NCBI RefSeq assembly: GCF_000757485.1
Contig: NZ_JPYO01000013.1
Coordinates: 62,001 to 126,000 of the forward strand
DNA: 64,000 nt
From: Achromobacter sp. RTa
GTDB lineage: Bacteria; Pseudomonadota; Gammaproteobacteria; Burkholderiales; Burkholderiaceae_B
Direction: 5' to 3'
Each line of letters begins with the position of its first letter. The first letter of the stretch is position 1. Below the pieces are notes generated by a model. The model was not told the DNA's origin. It ran no database searches and saw only the letters and a program-made list of their open reading frames with translations. A program made the translations under genes and the position numbers. Below, piece after piece: positions 1-8,725 of the stretch.

Positions 1-1086
1 GCCGGCGCCCTGGCCGGCTGCAAGGTGATCGACCTGTCCCGCGTGCTGGGCGGCCCCTATTGCACGCAGATCCTGGCCGACCACGGCGCCGACGTGCTCA
101 AGATCGAGCCGCCCGGCGGCGACGAAACGCGGGGCTGGGGCCCGCCCTTCCTGGGCGACACCGCGTCCTACTTCATCGGCGTGAACCGCAACAAGGAGGG
201 CATGACGCTGGACCTGTCCCAGGAGGCCGGCCAGGAGCTGCTGCGCCGCCTGCTGGCCGACGCCGACGTGCTGGTCGAGAACTTCAAGCCGGGCACGCTC
301 GAGAAATGGGGGCTGGGCTACGACACCCTGACCCAGGAGTTCCCCGCGCTGATCCATTGCCGGGTCAGCGGCTTCGGATCCGACGGGCCGCTGGGCGGCC
401 TGCCCGGCTACGACGCCTGCGCCCAGGCCATGTGCGGCCTCATGAGCGTGAACGGCGATGCAGAGGGAGAAGCCACCCGCGTCGGCCTGCCCGTGGTGGA
501 CATGGTGACGGGCCTGAACGCGGCGGTAGCCATCCTGCTGGCGCTGAACGAGCGCGGCCGCAGCGGCCTGGGCCAGTTCCTCGACATCACGCTGTACGAC
601 TGCGCCCTGTCGCTGCTGCACCCGCATGCGCCGAACTATTTCTACAGCGGCAAGGTTCCCTCGCGCAGCGGCAACGCGCACCCGAACATCGCCCCCTACG
701 AAACGCTGCCCACGGCCACCGGCCCGATCTTCCTGGCGGTGGGCAACAACCGGCAATTCGCGCAGCTGGCGCAGGCGCTGGAAGCGCCGGCGCTGGCCGA
801 GGACCCGCGCTATGCCGCCAACGCGGACCGCCTGCGCAACCGCCAGGCACTGCGCGACGACCTGTCCGCGCTGCTGGCCGGACACGACGCGGCAGCGCTG
901 GCCGACCGCCTGCTGCGCAGCGGCGTGCCCGCGGCCGCCGTGCTGACGGTGGACCAGGCGCTGGCGCATCCGCATACGCGGCATCGCGGCATGGTGCTGG
1001 AGCAAGGCGACTACCGCGGCGTGGGTTCCCCCATCAAGCTCTCGCGCACCCCCGCCACGCTGCGCAAGCTGCCACCGGGGCTGTAG
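1..1086 (+). CDS. CaiB/BaiF family (class III) CoA-transferase, 5' end outside window
   Basis: The reading frame is open from the first base (codons AGALAGCKVIDLSRV), so the true start lies upstream and the GTG at 25 is only an internal codon. The protein matches class III CoA-transferases, which move CoA between carboxylic acids through an aspartyl-CoA thioester intermediate. Family hallmarks are visible: the N-terminal DLSRVLGGPYCTQ block, the ADVLKIEPPGGDETRGWGPP segment, VENFKPGTLEKWGLGY, and VDMVTGLNAAVAILLAL, whose Asp fits the catalytic aspartate. It closely resembles the CoA-transferase at 36767-38011 in this window, so the two are probably paralogues. The substrate cannot be told from sequence. 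It converges on the ggt gene, with a short inverted-repeat element between them. Confidence 0.85.
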   Translation, partial: AGALAGCKVIDLSRVLGGPYCTQILADHGADVLKIEPPGGDETRGWGPPFLGDTASYFIGVNRNKEGMTLDLSQEAGQELLRRLLADADVLVENFKPGTLEKWGLGYDTLTQEFPALIHCRVSGFGSDGPLGGLPGYDACAQAMCGLMSVNGDAEGEATRVGLPVVDMVTGLNAAVAILLALNERGRSGLGQFLDITLYDCALSLLHPHAPNYFYSGKVPSRSGNAHPNIAPYETLPTATGPIFLAVGNNRQFAQLAQALEAPALAEDPRYAANADRLRNRQALRDDLSALLAGHDAAALADRLLRSGVPAAAVLTVDQALAHPHTRHRGMVLEQGDYRGVGSPIKLSRTPATLRKLPPGL

Positions 1087-1359
1087 GATGGGTGCAGCGC
1101 GCGAGTTCTAAAAAAAGACCCCAAGTATCCAACGCGCGCAACCCATCGGGCGGCGCGAGCCGCCGTTTTTCGTGGCAAGCGCAAATCCCAGCCTGCACCA
1201 GCCGATGAATCTCGCGCGTTGAGCGTCGGCCTTCTACCCATCGACCGGCGCGAGCCGCCGTTTTTCGTGGCAAGCGCGAATGCCGGCTTGCGCCGGCCGA
1301 TGGGTTTCGCGCGTTGAGCGTCGGCGTTCTCGGTTAAGAACTCCCGTGCTACACCCATC
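1087..1359. mobile_element. Short element with 23-bp terminal inverted repeats (MITE-like)
   Basis: The segment starts directly after the stop codon of the upstream CoA-transferase. Its left end (1087-1109) and right end (1337-1359) are inverted repeats of 23 bp with about three mismatches: AGAACTCCCGTGCTACACCC at the right is the near complement of the left end. The interior carries two tandem hairpin-rich copies and no plausible gene. A few hundred bases, terminal inverted repeats and no coding capacity fit a miniature inverted-repeat element, but I see no clear target-site duplication, so mobility is inferred. Confidence 0.5.
1141..1327. repeat. Two tandem ~95-bp repeats, each with a long hairpin
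   Basis: The first copy begins at 1141 and the second at 1236. Both start ACCCATCG, share the block GCGAGCCGCCGTTTTTCGTG and end CGCGTTGAGCGTCGGC. The second copy can fold into a stem of 22-nt arms (two mismatches) between 1236-1257 and the complementary segment ending in GATGGGT near 1304. The first copy's stem is more decayed. The structure resembles REP/BIME-type intergenic palindromes. Confidence 0.65.
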
Positions 1360-1376
1360 CCACCGGGCATTTCGGA

Positions 1377-3134
1377 TCAGCCGCCCAGCGCCAGGCCTTC
1401 GCGGCGCGGGTCCACGCCGCCCTGCAGCCCATCCGGGCCGATCACGATGCCATGGATGCCGCTGGGAAATTCGGTAATGCGCACGGGATGCCCCATTCGC
1501 TCCAGCGCGGGCGCCAAGGCCTCCAGCGGCGTTCCCTTCTCGAGTTCGGTGTCCTTGTTGCGGCTGCCCATATTGGGCAGGGCGATGGCGGCCTGGATGT
1601 CCAGGCCCCAATCCAGCACGCCCACCAATGTCTTGGCCACATAGTTGATGATGGCGCTGCCGCCGGGCGAACCCACCAGCAGATAGGGCTTGCCGTCGCG
1701 CAGCACGATCATCGGCGCCATCGCGCTGCGCGGACGTTTGCCGGGCTCGATCCGGTTGGCCACCAGCCGGCCCTCGGGATCGCGGTACGACGAGGAAAAA
1801 TCCGTCATCTCGTTGTTCAGCAGGAAACCGCGCACGAAGATCTTGCTGCCGAATTCGCTTTCGATGGTGGTCGTCATGCTCAGCGCATTGCCCTGGGCAT
1901 CCACCGCAACCAGGTGGCTGGTGGACGGCAGCTCGAGCGCATTGTCTTTGCCCAGCGACAGGAGCTTGCCTTCCGGATCGCCGGGCAGCGCCACCTTCAT
2001 GCTCCGGTCCGGCCGGATCAGGGCGCCGCGCGCGCGCAGGTAGGCCGGGTTCAGCAAGGCGCTCACCGGCACCGGCACGTAGGCCGGATCGGCCACGTAG
2101 AAGTCGCGATCGGCGAACGCCAGCCTCCCCGCCTCGGAGAAATAATGCACGGCCTCGACGCTGCCCGGCGCGTAGCGGCCGATGGGGTATTGCTCCAGCT
2201 CGCCCAGCATCTGCAACACCGCGATGGGGCCGCTGCTGGGCGGGCCCATGCCGCACAGCCGGTAGCCGCGGTAGTCGCCGCAGATGGGCGGCCGCTTCCT
2301 GGCGCGATACGCCGCCAGGTCGGCCAGGCTCAGGTCTCCCGGCACGGCGTGCCCATGCACGGCGGCCACGATATCTTGGGCGATCTCGCCCTGGTAGAAC
2401 GCATCCGCGCCCTGCTCGGCCAGCGCGCGCAGCGTGCGCGCGAAATCCGGGTTCTTCAGCACGTGGCCCACCGGCCACGCCGTGCCGTCCGGCGCGTAGA
2501 AATAGACCGCAGCCGCCCGCTGCGCGGGCAGCGCCTTGTTGCCGGCCAGCAACTTGTGCAGGCGCGGCGATACGGCGAAACCCTGTTCGGCCAGCCGGAT
2601 TGCGGGCTGGAACAGCTCGGCCCAGGGCAGCACGCCGTGCTCCTTGTGCGCCAATTCCAGTCCGCGCAGCAGGCCGGGCACAGCCACCGACATGCCGTTG
2701 TTGACGGCTTGCGCGAAAGGCAGGGGCTTGCCCTGGGCGTCCAGGAAGCGGTCCTCGCGGGCCGCCGCGGGCGCGGTCTCGCGGCTATCGTAGGTTTGCA
2801 TGCGGCCGCTGCCGGCCGAATACAGCACCATGAACGCGCCGCCGCCGATGCCGGAGGATTGCGGCTCCACCAGGTTCAGCACCAGCTGGGTCGCGATGGC
2901 CGCGTCCACGACGCTGCCGCCCCGGCGCAGCATCTCATCGCCAGCCTGCGTCGCGAGCGGATTGGCCGACACCATCATGAAATGCGATGTGCGCGCCAGC
3001 TGCCGGGCCTGCGTGCCGCTGGCGGCCTCCGGATTGAGGTCCTCGGCCGCCTGTGGCGTGCGCGCCCAGGCGGCGGGCATGGCAGCCATGGCTGCGGCAA
3101 GCAGGATCGCGGCGGCGTGACTGGGTGCGCGCAT
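1377..3134 (-). CDS. ggt: Gamma-glutamyltransferase (periplasmic, autoprocessed)
   Basis: Gamma-glutamyl transpeptidase cleaves the gamma-glutamyl bond of glutathione and transfers the glutamyl group to water or amino acids in the periplasm. At 585 aa it has normal family length. Residues 1-24 form a signal peptide (hydrophobic stretch ending PAAWA). The conserved GIGGGAFMVLY block lies near residue 95. The expected autocleavage point is before Thr405 in the motif PSTSHLVAVD, which aligns with the TTHYSVVD nucleophile region of the E. coli enzyme and would split the precursor into large and small subunits. GSPGGSAIINYV near residue 490 is the usual C-terminal substrate-binding block. It is divergent from the LysR gene at 3244, 109 bp away, which is a likely regulator. 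Confidence 0.93.
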   Translation of the reverse strand: MRAPSHAAAILLAAAMAAMPAAWARTPQAAEDLNPEAASGTQARQLARTSHFMMVSANPLATQAGDEMLRRGGSVVDAAIATQLVLNLVEPQSSGIGGGAFMVLYSAGSGRMQTYDSRETAPAAAREDRFLDAQGKPLPFAQAVNNGMSVAVPGLLRGLELAHKEHGVLPWAELFQPAIRLAEQGFAVSPRLHKLLAGNKALPAQRAAAVYFYAPDGTAWPVGHVLKNPDFARTLRALAEQGADAFYQGEIAQDIVAAVHGHAVPGDLSLADLAAYRARKRPPICGDYRGYRLCGMGPPSSGPIAVLQMLGELEQYPIGRYAPGSVEAVHYFSEAGRLAFADRDFYVADPAYVPVPVSALLNPAYLRARGALIRPDRSMKVALPGDPEGKLLSLGKDNALELPSTSHLVAVDAQGNALSMTTTIESEFGSKIFVRGFLLNNEMTDFSSSYRDPEGRLVANRIEPGKRPRSAMAPMIVLRDGKPYLLVGSPGGSAIINYVAKTLVGVLDWGLDIQAAIALPNMGSRNKDTELEKGTPLEALAPALERMGHPVRITEFPSGIHGIVIGPDGLQGGVDPRREGLALGG

Positions 3135-3243
3135 GTGGAACTCCGAGGTGCGCCGGCATTCCGGCAGGCGTCCATCATATCAACGCGCCCGCTTGCGCTT
3201 CCGGCATAGAATCCGGGTTTCCGTCCATTGCCTCCGTCGTGCC

Positions 3244-4149
3244 ATGCGCCTGCGCCACATCGAGATTTTCGAAGCGATCCGCCGTACTGGATCCCTGACC
3301 GAAGCCGCGGCCGCGCTGCACATCTCGCAGCCCGCCGCCAGCAAGCTGCTGGCGCACGCCGAGGCCCAACTGGGTTTCAAACTGTTCGAGCGCGTGAAGG
3401 GCCGGCTGGTCGCCACCCGCGAAGCCGAAATCCTCACCCCCGAAGTCGCGCGCCTGAACCAGGACCTGAACAGCGTGCGCAGGCTGGCGGCCAGCCTGCG
3501 CGACCGGCCCAACGGGCACCTGCGGCTGGGCTGCGCCCCCGCGCTGGGCCTGGGGCTGCTGCCGGGCGTGGTGCGCGACAGCCGCGACGCGCAGCCCGGC
3601 ATTACTTTCGACATCCACACGCATCACAGCGCCGAACTGGTGCAGGGCCTGCTGACGCGCGAACTGGACCTGGCCATCACATTCGACACGAACGACTATC
3701 CGGGCCTCACCCGCATGGGCCTGGGCCACACGGAACTGGTGCACCTGAGCCGCAAGCCCGGTTCAGGCCCGCTCAGGCTGCCGGAGGTGTCGGCCATGGC
3801 GGGCGGCACGCTGATCGTGCTGGATGCCGGCGATGCCTCCGGCGCCCTGCTGCAGATGGCGCTGGACGCGCAGGGCCTGGATCCCCAGGTCGCCATCCAG
3901 GTGCAGACCCACTACGTGGCCTGCGCGCTGGTCGAGGCGGGCTGCGGCGACGCCATCGTGGATGCGATCACGGCCCAGGCGATGCTGCGTCCCGGCATGA
4001 ACCTGCGCCGCCTGGAACCGGCGCTGCGCGTGCCCATCAGCATCATGGTGCGCAACCAGGATCCCCTCTCCGCCCTGCACCGCGATCTGATCGAGCGGCT
4101 GAAGGCCGGCTGCGAAGCGCGCCAGGCGGCGCTTGACGGCCCTGCCTGA
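3244..4149 (+). CDS. LysR-family transcriptional regulator
   Basis: The 301-aa protein has the LysR layout. An N-terminal winged helix-turn-helix (residues about 2-60: LRHIEIFEAIRRTGSLTEAA, then HISQPAASKLLAHAEAQLGF) is followed by a periplasmic-binding-like effector domain. I chose ATG 3244 because the helix-turn-helix begins at once there; the longer frame from 3133 would add a tail not found in the family. It is divergent from ggt, and the 109-bp shared region is the obvious target, so control of ggt is a reasonable inference. The effector is unknown. Confidence 0.88.
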   Translation: MRLRHIEIFEAIRRTGSLTEAAAALHISQPAASKLLAHAEAQLGFKLFERVKGRLVATREAEILTPEVARLNQDLNSVRRLAASLRDRPNGHLRLGCAPALGLGLLPGVVRDSRDAQPGITFDIHTHHSAELVQGLLTRELDLAITFDTNDYPGLTRMGLGHTELVHLSRKPGSGPLRLPEVSAMAGGTLIVLDAGDASGALLQMALDAQGLDPQVAIQVQTHYVACALVEAGCGDAIVDAITAQAMLRPGMNLRRLEPALRVPISIMVRNQDPLSALHRDLIERLKAGCEARQAALDGPA

Positions 4150-4166
4150 AGGCCCGGTCTCGACAC

Positions 4167-4196
4167 AAAAAAAACGGGCGCCCGAAGGCGCCCGTT
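4167..4196 (-). terminator. Rho-independent terminator for the TctC gene
   Basis: A perfect 10-bp stem (AACGGGCGCC / GGCGCCCGTT) with loop CGAA sits at 4173-4196. A run of eight A to its left reads as a U-tract on the minus strand, 38 bases past the stop of the binding-protein gene. Readthrough from the plus strand (LysR) would meet the same stem but only a weak T-tract. Confidence 0.85.
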
Positions 4197-4234
4197 CGCT
4201 AGCCCAGGGCGGGCCCGGCCCACCCCATGCGGCA

Positions 4235-5227
4235 TCAGTCCAGCTTGATGTTCTGCTTCTTCACGACGTCCTTCGCCCAGTCGTACTGTTCCTTGATTTC
4301 CTTGGCGAATTCCTCAGGCGTGTTGCCCGACGGAGCCGAGCCCTGGTCGTCCAGCGCCTTGATGACCTTCGGGTCCTTCAGGGCCACCACGGCTGCGTCG
4401 CGCAGCTTGTTCACGACTTCCATGGGCGTGCCCTTCGGGGCCAGCAGACCGTACCAGACCGGCTGGTTCAGCACGGGGAAGCCGGCGTCCTTGAATGTGG
4501 GAACGTCCTTGATGGACGCGATCCGGTCCGGCCACGCGATGGCCATGGCGCGCAGCTTGCCCGCCTGGATCTGCGGCATCGACGACGGCAGGTTGTCGAA
4601 GATGATTTCGATCTGGCCGCCGACGGCGTCGGCCACGGCCGGACCCGAGCCCTTGTACGGCACGTGCACGATGTCCGTGCCGGTGGCCATCTTGAAGGAT
4701 TCGCCCATCAGGTGCAGCACGCCGCAAGTGCCCGAGCTGCCGTAGGAGTACTTGCCCGGATTCTTCTTCAGCTCTTCCAGGAAGCCCTTGAAGTCCTTGG
4801 CGGGAAACTTCGGATTCACGGCCACGACGTTGGCGGTGTTGGCGAAGTTGGTGACCGGCTGGAAATCCTTGATCGGATCGTAGGGCAGGTCATTGGGACG
4901 GCAAGCAGGGTTCACGGCCATCGTCGACACGGTGGCGATGGACAGGGTGTAGCCGTCGGCATCGGCGCGCGCGGCTTCGGACGCGCCGATGGCGCCGCCC
5001 GCGCCGCCCTTGTTTTCCACAACCATGGGCTGGCCCAGTTCCTGGCTCATGCGCTGCGTCACGAGGCGCGCGATGATGTCGGTGGAACCGCCAGGCGCGA
5101 ACGGAACGATGACGCGGATGGCCTTGCTCGGATACTTGTCGGCGGCGTGCGCGACGGAGGCGCCGAGGGTACCGGCAGCGCCGGCAGCCAGGGCGATGGC
5201 GACGGCCAGGGAGCGGACTTTGTTCAT
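4235..5227 (-). CDS. TctC/Bug-type tripartite tricarboxylate transporter substrate-binding protein
   Basis: A 330-aa extracytoplasmic solute receptor of the Bug/TctC family. The start at 5227 is supported by GGAGGAAAC placed 7 bases upstream and by the signal peptide that begins there (MNKVRSLAVAIALAAGAAG to SVAHA, about 26 residues). The mature part opens with YPSKAIRVIVPFAPGGSTDI, the family signature whose Pro-Gly-Gly loop holds the carboxylate ligand, and contains HVPYKGSGPAV near residue 195. No TctA or TctB membrane subunits are nearby, as is usual for the many orphan Bug proteins of Alcaligenaceae. The ligand is unknown. Confidence 0.92.
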   Translation of the reverse strand: MNKVRSLAVAIALAAGAAGTLGASVAHAADKYPSKAIRVIVPFAPGGSTDIIARLVTQRMSQELGQPMVVENKGGAGGAIGASEAARADADGYTLSIATVSTMAVNPACRPNDLPYDPIKDFQPVTNFANTANVVAVNPKFPAKDFKGFLEELKKNPGKYSYGSSGTCGVLHLMGESFKMATGTDIVHVPYKGSGPAVADAVGGQIEIIFDNLPSSMPQIQAGKLRAMAIAWPDRIASIKDVPTFKDAGFPVLNQPVWYGLLAPKGTPMEVVNKLRDAAVVALKDPKVIKALDDQGSAPSGNTPEEFAKEIKEQYDWAKDVVKKQNIKLD

Positions 5228-5468
5228 AGAAGTGTTTCCTCCAATATTGCGGGCCCGCATGTAAACAGCCCGTATGTGATGTGCCCGCCTGTGGACGGGT
5301 CAGCAATTGATAATGGCGGGGCGCTGCTTGGGTACGGGTCGAATCGCACCGCGTTTGTAGGTTGCTTGTGGCACACGCGGCCGCCAGAATGACGGAGAAT
5401 AGCAGCAAATGCTTACAGTCGCATAGCGCGCCGATTCCCGGTTGACGCCCATCAATTCGTACTCGCCA

Positions 5469-6362
5469 ATGTCGGTTGCACTCCTGGTTTTCCCTGATTT
5501 TCTGCTGGTCGCGCTGGGTTGGGCGCTGCGTCACAAACTGGGTTTCTCCCGGGAGTTTTTCGCCGGCACCGAGCGGCTGGTCTACTTCGTCCTTTTCCCC
5601 GCCCTGTTGTTCCAGGCCATCATCCGAACTCCGATCACGGCCGGGAACGCGGCCATGCTGCTCCAGGCCACGGCGGCCGTCGTCGGCTCGGGCGTGGCGC
5701 TGTCCTGGCTGGCCGGCCTGGTGCTGCGGCCCTCTTCTCTGGGCCTGGCCTCGTCCGCGCAATGCGGCTACCGCTTCAATACCTACATCGGCCTGGCGCT
5801 GTCCGCCAGCCTCGGCGGCACGCAGGGCCAGACGGTCATGGCCCTGATCGTCGGCTTCGCGGTGCCGATGGCCAACCTGGCGGCAGTCTATGGGCTGGCC
5901 CGGCACAGCGGCGGCAATCTGTTCCGCGAACTGGCCCGCAACCCGCTCCTGATCTCGACCCTGCTGGGCCTGGCCTGCAATCTGGCCGGCCTGCAACTGC
6001 CCGGCCCCGTGGACACGGTGCTGGCCCGCCTGGGCGCGGCGGCGATCGCGCTGGGCATCATCTGCGTGGGGGCCAGCCTGTCCTGGGAAGGCGGCAAGGG
6101 CTATGGCGCTTTGATCGCGTGGATGCTGGCGGTAAAGCTCGTGGCGCTGCCCACCGTCGCCTGGCTGGTGGCGGGCCTGCTGGGGCTGCCTCCGCTCGAG
6201 GCGCGGATGCTCCTGCTGTTTGCCGCCCTGCCCACGGCTTCCGCGGCCTATGTGCTGGCGATGCGCATGGGCGGCGACGGCCGCATGGTGGCGGTGCTGA
6301 TATCCCTGGGCACGCTGTTTTCCGCGCTATCGATCCCGCTGTGGCTGATGCTGGCCGGCTGA
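5469..6362 (+). CDS. AEC-family transporter (auxin efflux carrier-like permease)
   Basis: The 297-aa protein is almost entirely hydrophobic, with about ten likely membrane spans in two halves, as expected for the AEC/BASS-fold permeases that move organic acids. Recognisable points are the N-terminal PDFLLVALGWALRHK helix, the central CGYRFNTYIGLALSASLGG segment and the C-terminal PTASAAYVLAMRMGGDG, all typical of AEC proteins. I prefer ATG 5469 to the TTG at 5442 because the first helix follows it. It is divergent from the TctC gene (about 240 bp between) and converges on fumC. The substrate cannot be predicted. Confidence 0.85.
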   Translation: MSVALLVFPDFLLVALGWALRHKLGFSREFFAGTERLVYFVLFPALLFQAIIRTPITAGNAAMLLQATAAVVGSGVALSWLAGLVLRPSSLGLASSAQCGYRFNTYIGLALSASLGGTQGQTVMALIVGFAVPMANLAAVYGLARHSGGNLFRELARNPLLISTLLGLACNLAGLQLPGPVDTVLARLGAAAIALGIICVGASLSWEGGKGYGALIAWMLAVKLVALPTVAWLVAGLLGLPPLEARMLLLFAALPTASAAYVLAMRMGGDGRMVAVLISLGTLFSALSIPLWLMLAG

Positions 6363-6408
6363 GCGGGGCCCATATCAAACAGACAAGGCCGAGCGCGAGA
6401 TAGTGTAA

Positions 6409-6569
6409 GTATCTGACATCAAGCCGGGCATTGGGACCGTACAAGTGCCTGACACCCGGGACCGTACAAGTGTCTGACACCCGTACGAGACGCTGGCTCA
6501 AGCTGAAGCCAGCGCTCCCGGGTGTCTGACACCAAGCCAGGCAGCAGGACCATGCAAGTGCCTGACACC
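6409..6569. repeat. Cluster of TGTCTGACAC palindromes between convergent genes
   Basis: Copies of the (G)GTGTCTGACACC palindrome or its GTGCCTGACACC variant start at 6445, 6470, 6521 and 6558, with a decayed copy near 6410. The pair 6470/6521 forms a complete unit: palindrome, CGTACGAGA, an 8-bp perfect stem (CGCTGGCT at 6491-6498 with AGCCAGCG at 6507-6514), CTCCCG, palindrome. The remainder of the gap to 6636 holds a short AGCCCC/GGGGCT hairpin at 6591-6609 without a T-tract. Confidence 0.9.
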
Positions 6570-6636
6570 AGATCCGCCCCCCAGGCCGCCAGCCCCCTTC
6601 TCAGGGGCTAGCCAGGGAGTACGGCGGGCGGACCCA

Positions 6637-8022
6637 CTATTTATTGGTCATCGAAGCCGGCACCACCCACTCGGCGAACTGGGCTTCGGTCAGGTAGCCC
6701 AGCGCCAGCGCCGACTCTTTCAACGACAGGCCTTCCTTGTGGGCCTTCTTCGCGATCTGCGCGGCCTTGTCGTAGCCGATGTGGGGGTTCAGCGCCGTGA
6801 CCAGCATCAGCGAACGGTCCACCAGTTCGGCGATACGCTCGCGATTGGGCTCGATGCCCGCGGCGCAATGCTTGTCGAAGCTGGCCATGCCGTCGGTCAG
6901 CAGCCGCACGGACTGCAGGAAATTGTGGATCACCAGCGGCTTGTACACGTTCAGCTCGAAATTGCCGCTGGCCCCGCCGATGTTGATCGCCACGTCGTTG
7001 CCCAGCACCTGCGCGGCCAGCATCGTGATGGCTTCGCATTGCGTCGGGTTGACCTTGCCTGGCATGATCGAGCTGCCCGGCTCGTTCTCGGGAATGCTGA
7101 TCTCGCCCAGGCCCGAACGCGGGCCGCTGGACAGCCAGCGCACGTCGTTGGCGATCTTCATCAGACCCGCCGCCAGCGACTTCAGCGCTCCGTGCGCGAA
7201 CAGCAGCGCTTCGTGCGAAGCCAGCGCCTGGAACTTGTTGGGCGCCGACACGAAGGCCGTGCCGGTGGCGTGCGCCAGTTCCGCCGCCACCTTGACGCTG
7301 AATTGCGGATGCGCGTTCAGGCCGGTGCCCACCGCGGTGCCGCCGATGGCCAGCTGGTGCAGGCCGGCCAGGGTGGCGCGGATCTGCTGCTCCGCCAGAT
7401 CCAGTTGGGCGACATAGCCGGAGAGCTCCTGGCCCAGGGTCAGCGGGGTCGCGTCCTGCAGGTGCGTGCGGCCGATCTTGACGATGTCGTAGAACTCCGC
7501 GCTCTTGGCGGCCAGCGTGGCGCGCAGCGCCTTCAGCGCGGGCAGCAGATGGTGCTCGACCTGCACCGCGGCCGCCACGTGCATAGCCGTCGGGAAGGTG
7601 TCGTTGGACGACTGCCCGCGGTTCACGTGATCGTTCGGGTGGACCTTGCGCTCTTCGCCGCGCACGCCGCCCAGCAGCTCGGAGGCGCGGTTGGCCAGCA
7701 CCTCGTTCATGTTCATGTTGCTTTGCGTCCCCGAACCGGTCTGCCAGACCGACAGCGGGAACTCGCCGGGCCATTTGCCCGCAATCACTTCGTCGGCGGC
7801 GCGGACGATGCCATCGGCGATCTTGGGATCCAGCTCTCCCAGGTCGGCATTGACCTTGGCCGCCGCCCGCTTCAGGCGTGCCATCGCCTCGACCAGGGGC
7901 GCCGGCATCTTTTCGGTGGAAATCGCGAAGAAATGCAGCGAACGCTGCGTCTGCGCGCCCCAAAGATGGTCTTCGGGCACTTCAATCGGGCCAAACGTGT
8001 CTTTTTCGATGCGGGTCTTCAT
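6637..8022 (-). CDS. fumC: Class II fumarate hydratase (FumC)
   Basis: Iron-independent fumarase that interconverts fumarate and (S)-malate in the citric acid cycle. At 461 aa it has exactly the family length. It carries the superfamily signature [16 protein letters not shown] (around residue 320, the mobile active-site loop with the catalytic Ser), the N-terminal [11 protein letters not shown] block, and [13 protein letters not shown] plus [14 protein letters not shown] in between. The tail ends MTNK. A second, unrelated fumarase (class I, Fe-S) lies at 38070-39593, so the organism can make both types. It converges on the AEC permease across a palindromic-repeat cluster. Confidence 0.97.
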   Translation of the reverse strand: MKTRIEKDTFGPIEVPEDHLWGAQTQRSLHFFAISTEKMPAPLVEAMARLKRAAAKVNADLGELDPKIADGIVRAADEVIAGKWPGEFPLSVWQTGSGTQSNMNMNEVLANRASELLGGVRGEERKVHPNDHVNRGQSSNDTFPTAMHVAAAVQVEHHLLPALKALRATLAAKSAEFYDIVKIGRTHLQDATPLTLGQELSGYVAQLDLAEQQIRATLAGLHQLAIGGTAVGTGLNAHPQFSVKVAAELAHATGTAFVSAPNKFQALASHEALLFAHGALKSLAAGLMKIANDVRWLSSGPRSGLGEISIPENEPGSSIMPGKVNPTQCEAITMLAAQVLGNDVAINIGGASGNFELNVYKPLVIHNFLQSVRLLTDGMASFDKHCAAGIEPNRERIAELVDRSLMLVTALNPHIGYDKAAQIAKKAHKEGLSLKESALALGYLTEAQFAEWVVPASMTNK

Positions 8023-8185
8023 GGCGCGTGCAACTCCGTGGCGACGTCGATGGCGGCCGGCGGCTGGGCGCCGGCCACGGTAATGTTGAGAATGAAAATC
8101 ACTACTAGATTAGCAGAAACCCGCATTCCTATAATTGCGCGTACATCCGTGTTTCCTCCACTGTTTTTACCACTCGCCCAGCGCC

Positions 8186-8725
8186 ATGTCCGCCCCTCTT
8201 TGCAGCCTGACCTTGCACCTGCCCGACGAAACCGCCACGGAAGCGCTGGCGCGGCAGCTCGCCCCCCTGGTTTCCGGCCGGCAAACGGGGCTGGCGGGCG
8301 GCTGCATCCACCTCCAGGGGGACCTCGGCGCAGGGAAAACAGCCTTCACCCGGGCGCTGTTGCGCGAATGCGGCATCACCGGGCGAATCAAAAGTCCAAG
8401 CTACGCGCTGCTTGAATCCTATAAAGTTTCTAACTTATACTTCTATCACCTTGATTTTTATAGATTTAGTGATTCGCGCGAATGGTTGGACGCAGGATTC
8501 CGGGATTTACTGCGTGACGACGCAGTCGTTTTGATCGAATGGCCGGAGCGGGCAGAGGGCCTTTTGCCCCCGCCTGACCTGCTGGTTTCCCTCGCCTACG
8601 CAGGCGAAGGACGCGACGCCACCCTGACCGCGTACACCGCTCGAGGACAAACATGGTTGAACGCGATTGTCCCCCCGCCCTCAGCGGCGCCCTCCCCTCG
8701 GCAGGCGCCACCCGGCGTCGCCTGA
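8186..8725 (+). CDS. tsaE: tRNA t6A-modification ATPase TsaE
   Basis: TsaE is the small P-loop ATPase that works with TsaB/TsaD to place threonylcarbamoyl on A37 of ANN-decoding tRNAs. The Walker A motif GDLGAGKT is at residues 45-52 from the ATG at 8186, KSPSYALLE and the family HLDFYRFSD block follow, and IEWPERAEGLLP is the usual C-terminal motif. I chose ATG 8186 because the longer frame from 8135 adds a Cys/His-rich leader not seen in the family. The C-terminal tail overlaps amiC by 73 bases. Codons for YKVSNLYFYHLDFYRFSD (8418-8471) are strikingly AT-rich compared with everything around them. Confidence 0.92.
   Translation: MSAPLCSLTLHLPDETATEALARQLAPLVSGRQTGLAGGCIHLQGDLGAGKTAFTRALLRECGITGRIKSPSYALLESYKVSNLYFYHLDFYRFSDSREWLDAGFRDLLRDDAVVLIEWPERAEGLLPPPDLLVSLAYAGEGRDATLTAYTARGQTWLNAIVPPPSAAPSPRQAPPGVA
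8412..8441 (+). promoter_or_regulatory. Possible internal promoter inside tsaE
   Basis: Inside the AT-rich stretch of tsaE there is TTGAAT (8412-8417), an 18-bp spacer and TATACT (8436-8441), four and five of six matches to the sigma-70 consensus, about 210 bases upstream of amiC. The AT content alone makes chance matches likelier, so this is a candidate only. Confidence 0.3.

Noticed and set aside
1452..3209. A 585-aa plus-strand frame opposite ggt
   Set aside because: Antisense shadow of ggt, low-complexity composition.
5228..5468. Riboswitch or small RNA in the gap between the TctC and AEC genes
   Set aside because: I see only short GC dyads and no known riboswitch core; it is most simply two divergent promoters.
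6591..6609. Terminator for fumC
   Set aside because: There is a short AGCCCC/GGGGCT stem but no T-tract on the fumC strand, so it does not qualify as a classical terminator.
8418..8471. Insertion of foreign DNA or frameshift in tsaE
   Set aside because: The frame stays open and encodes the conserved HLDFYRFSD family motif, so the AT-rich bases are codon choice and not an insertion.
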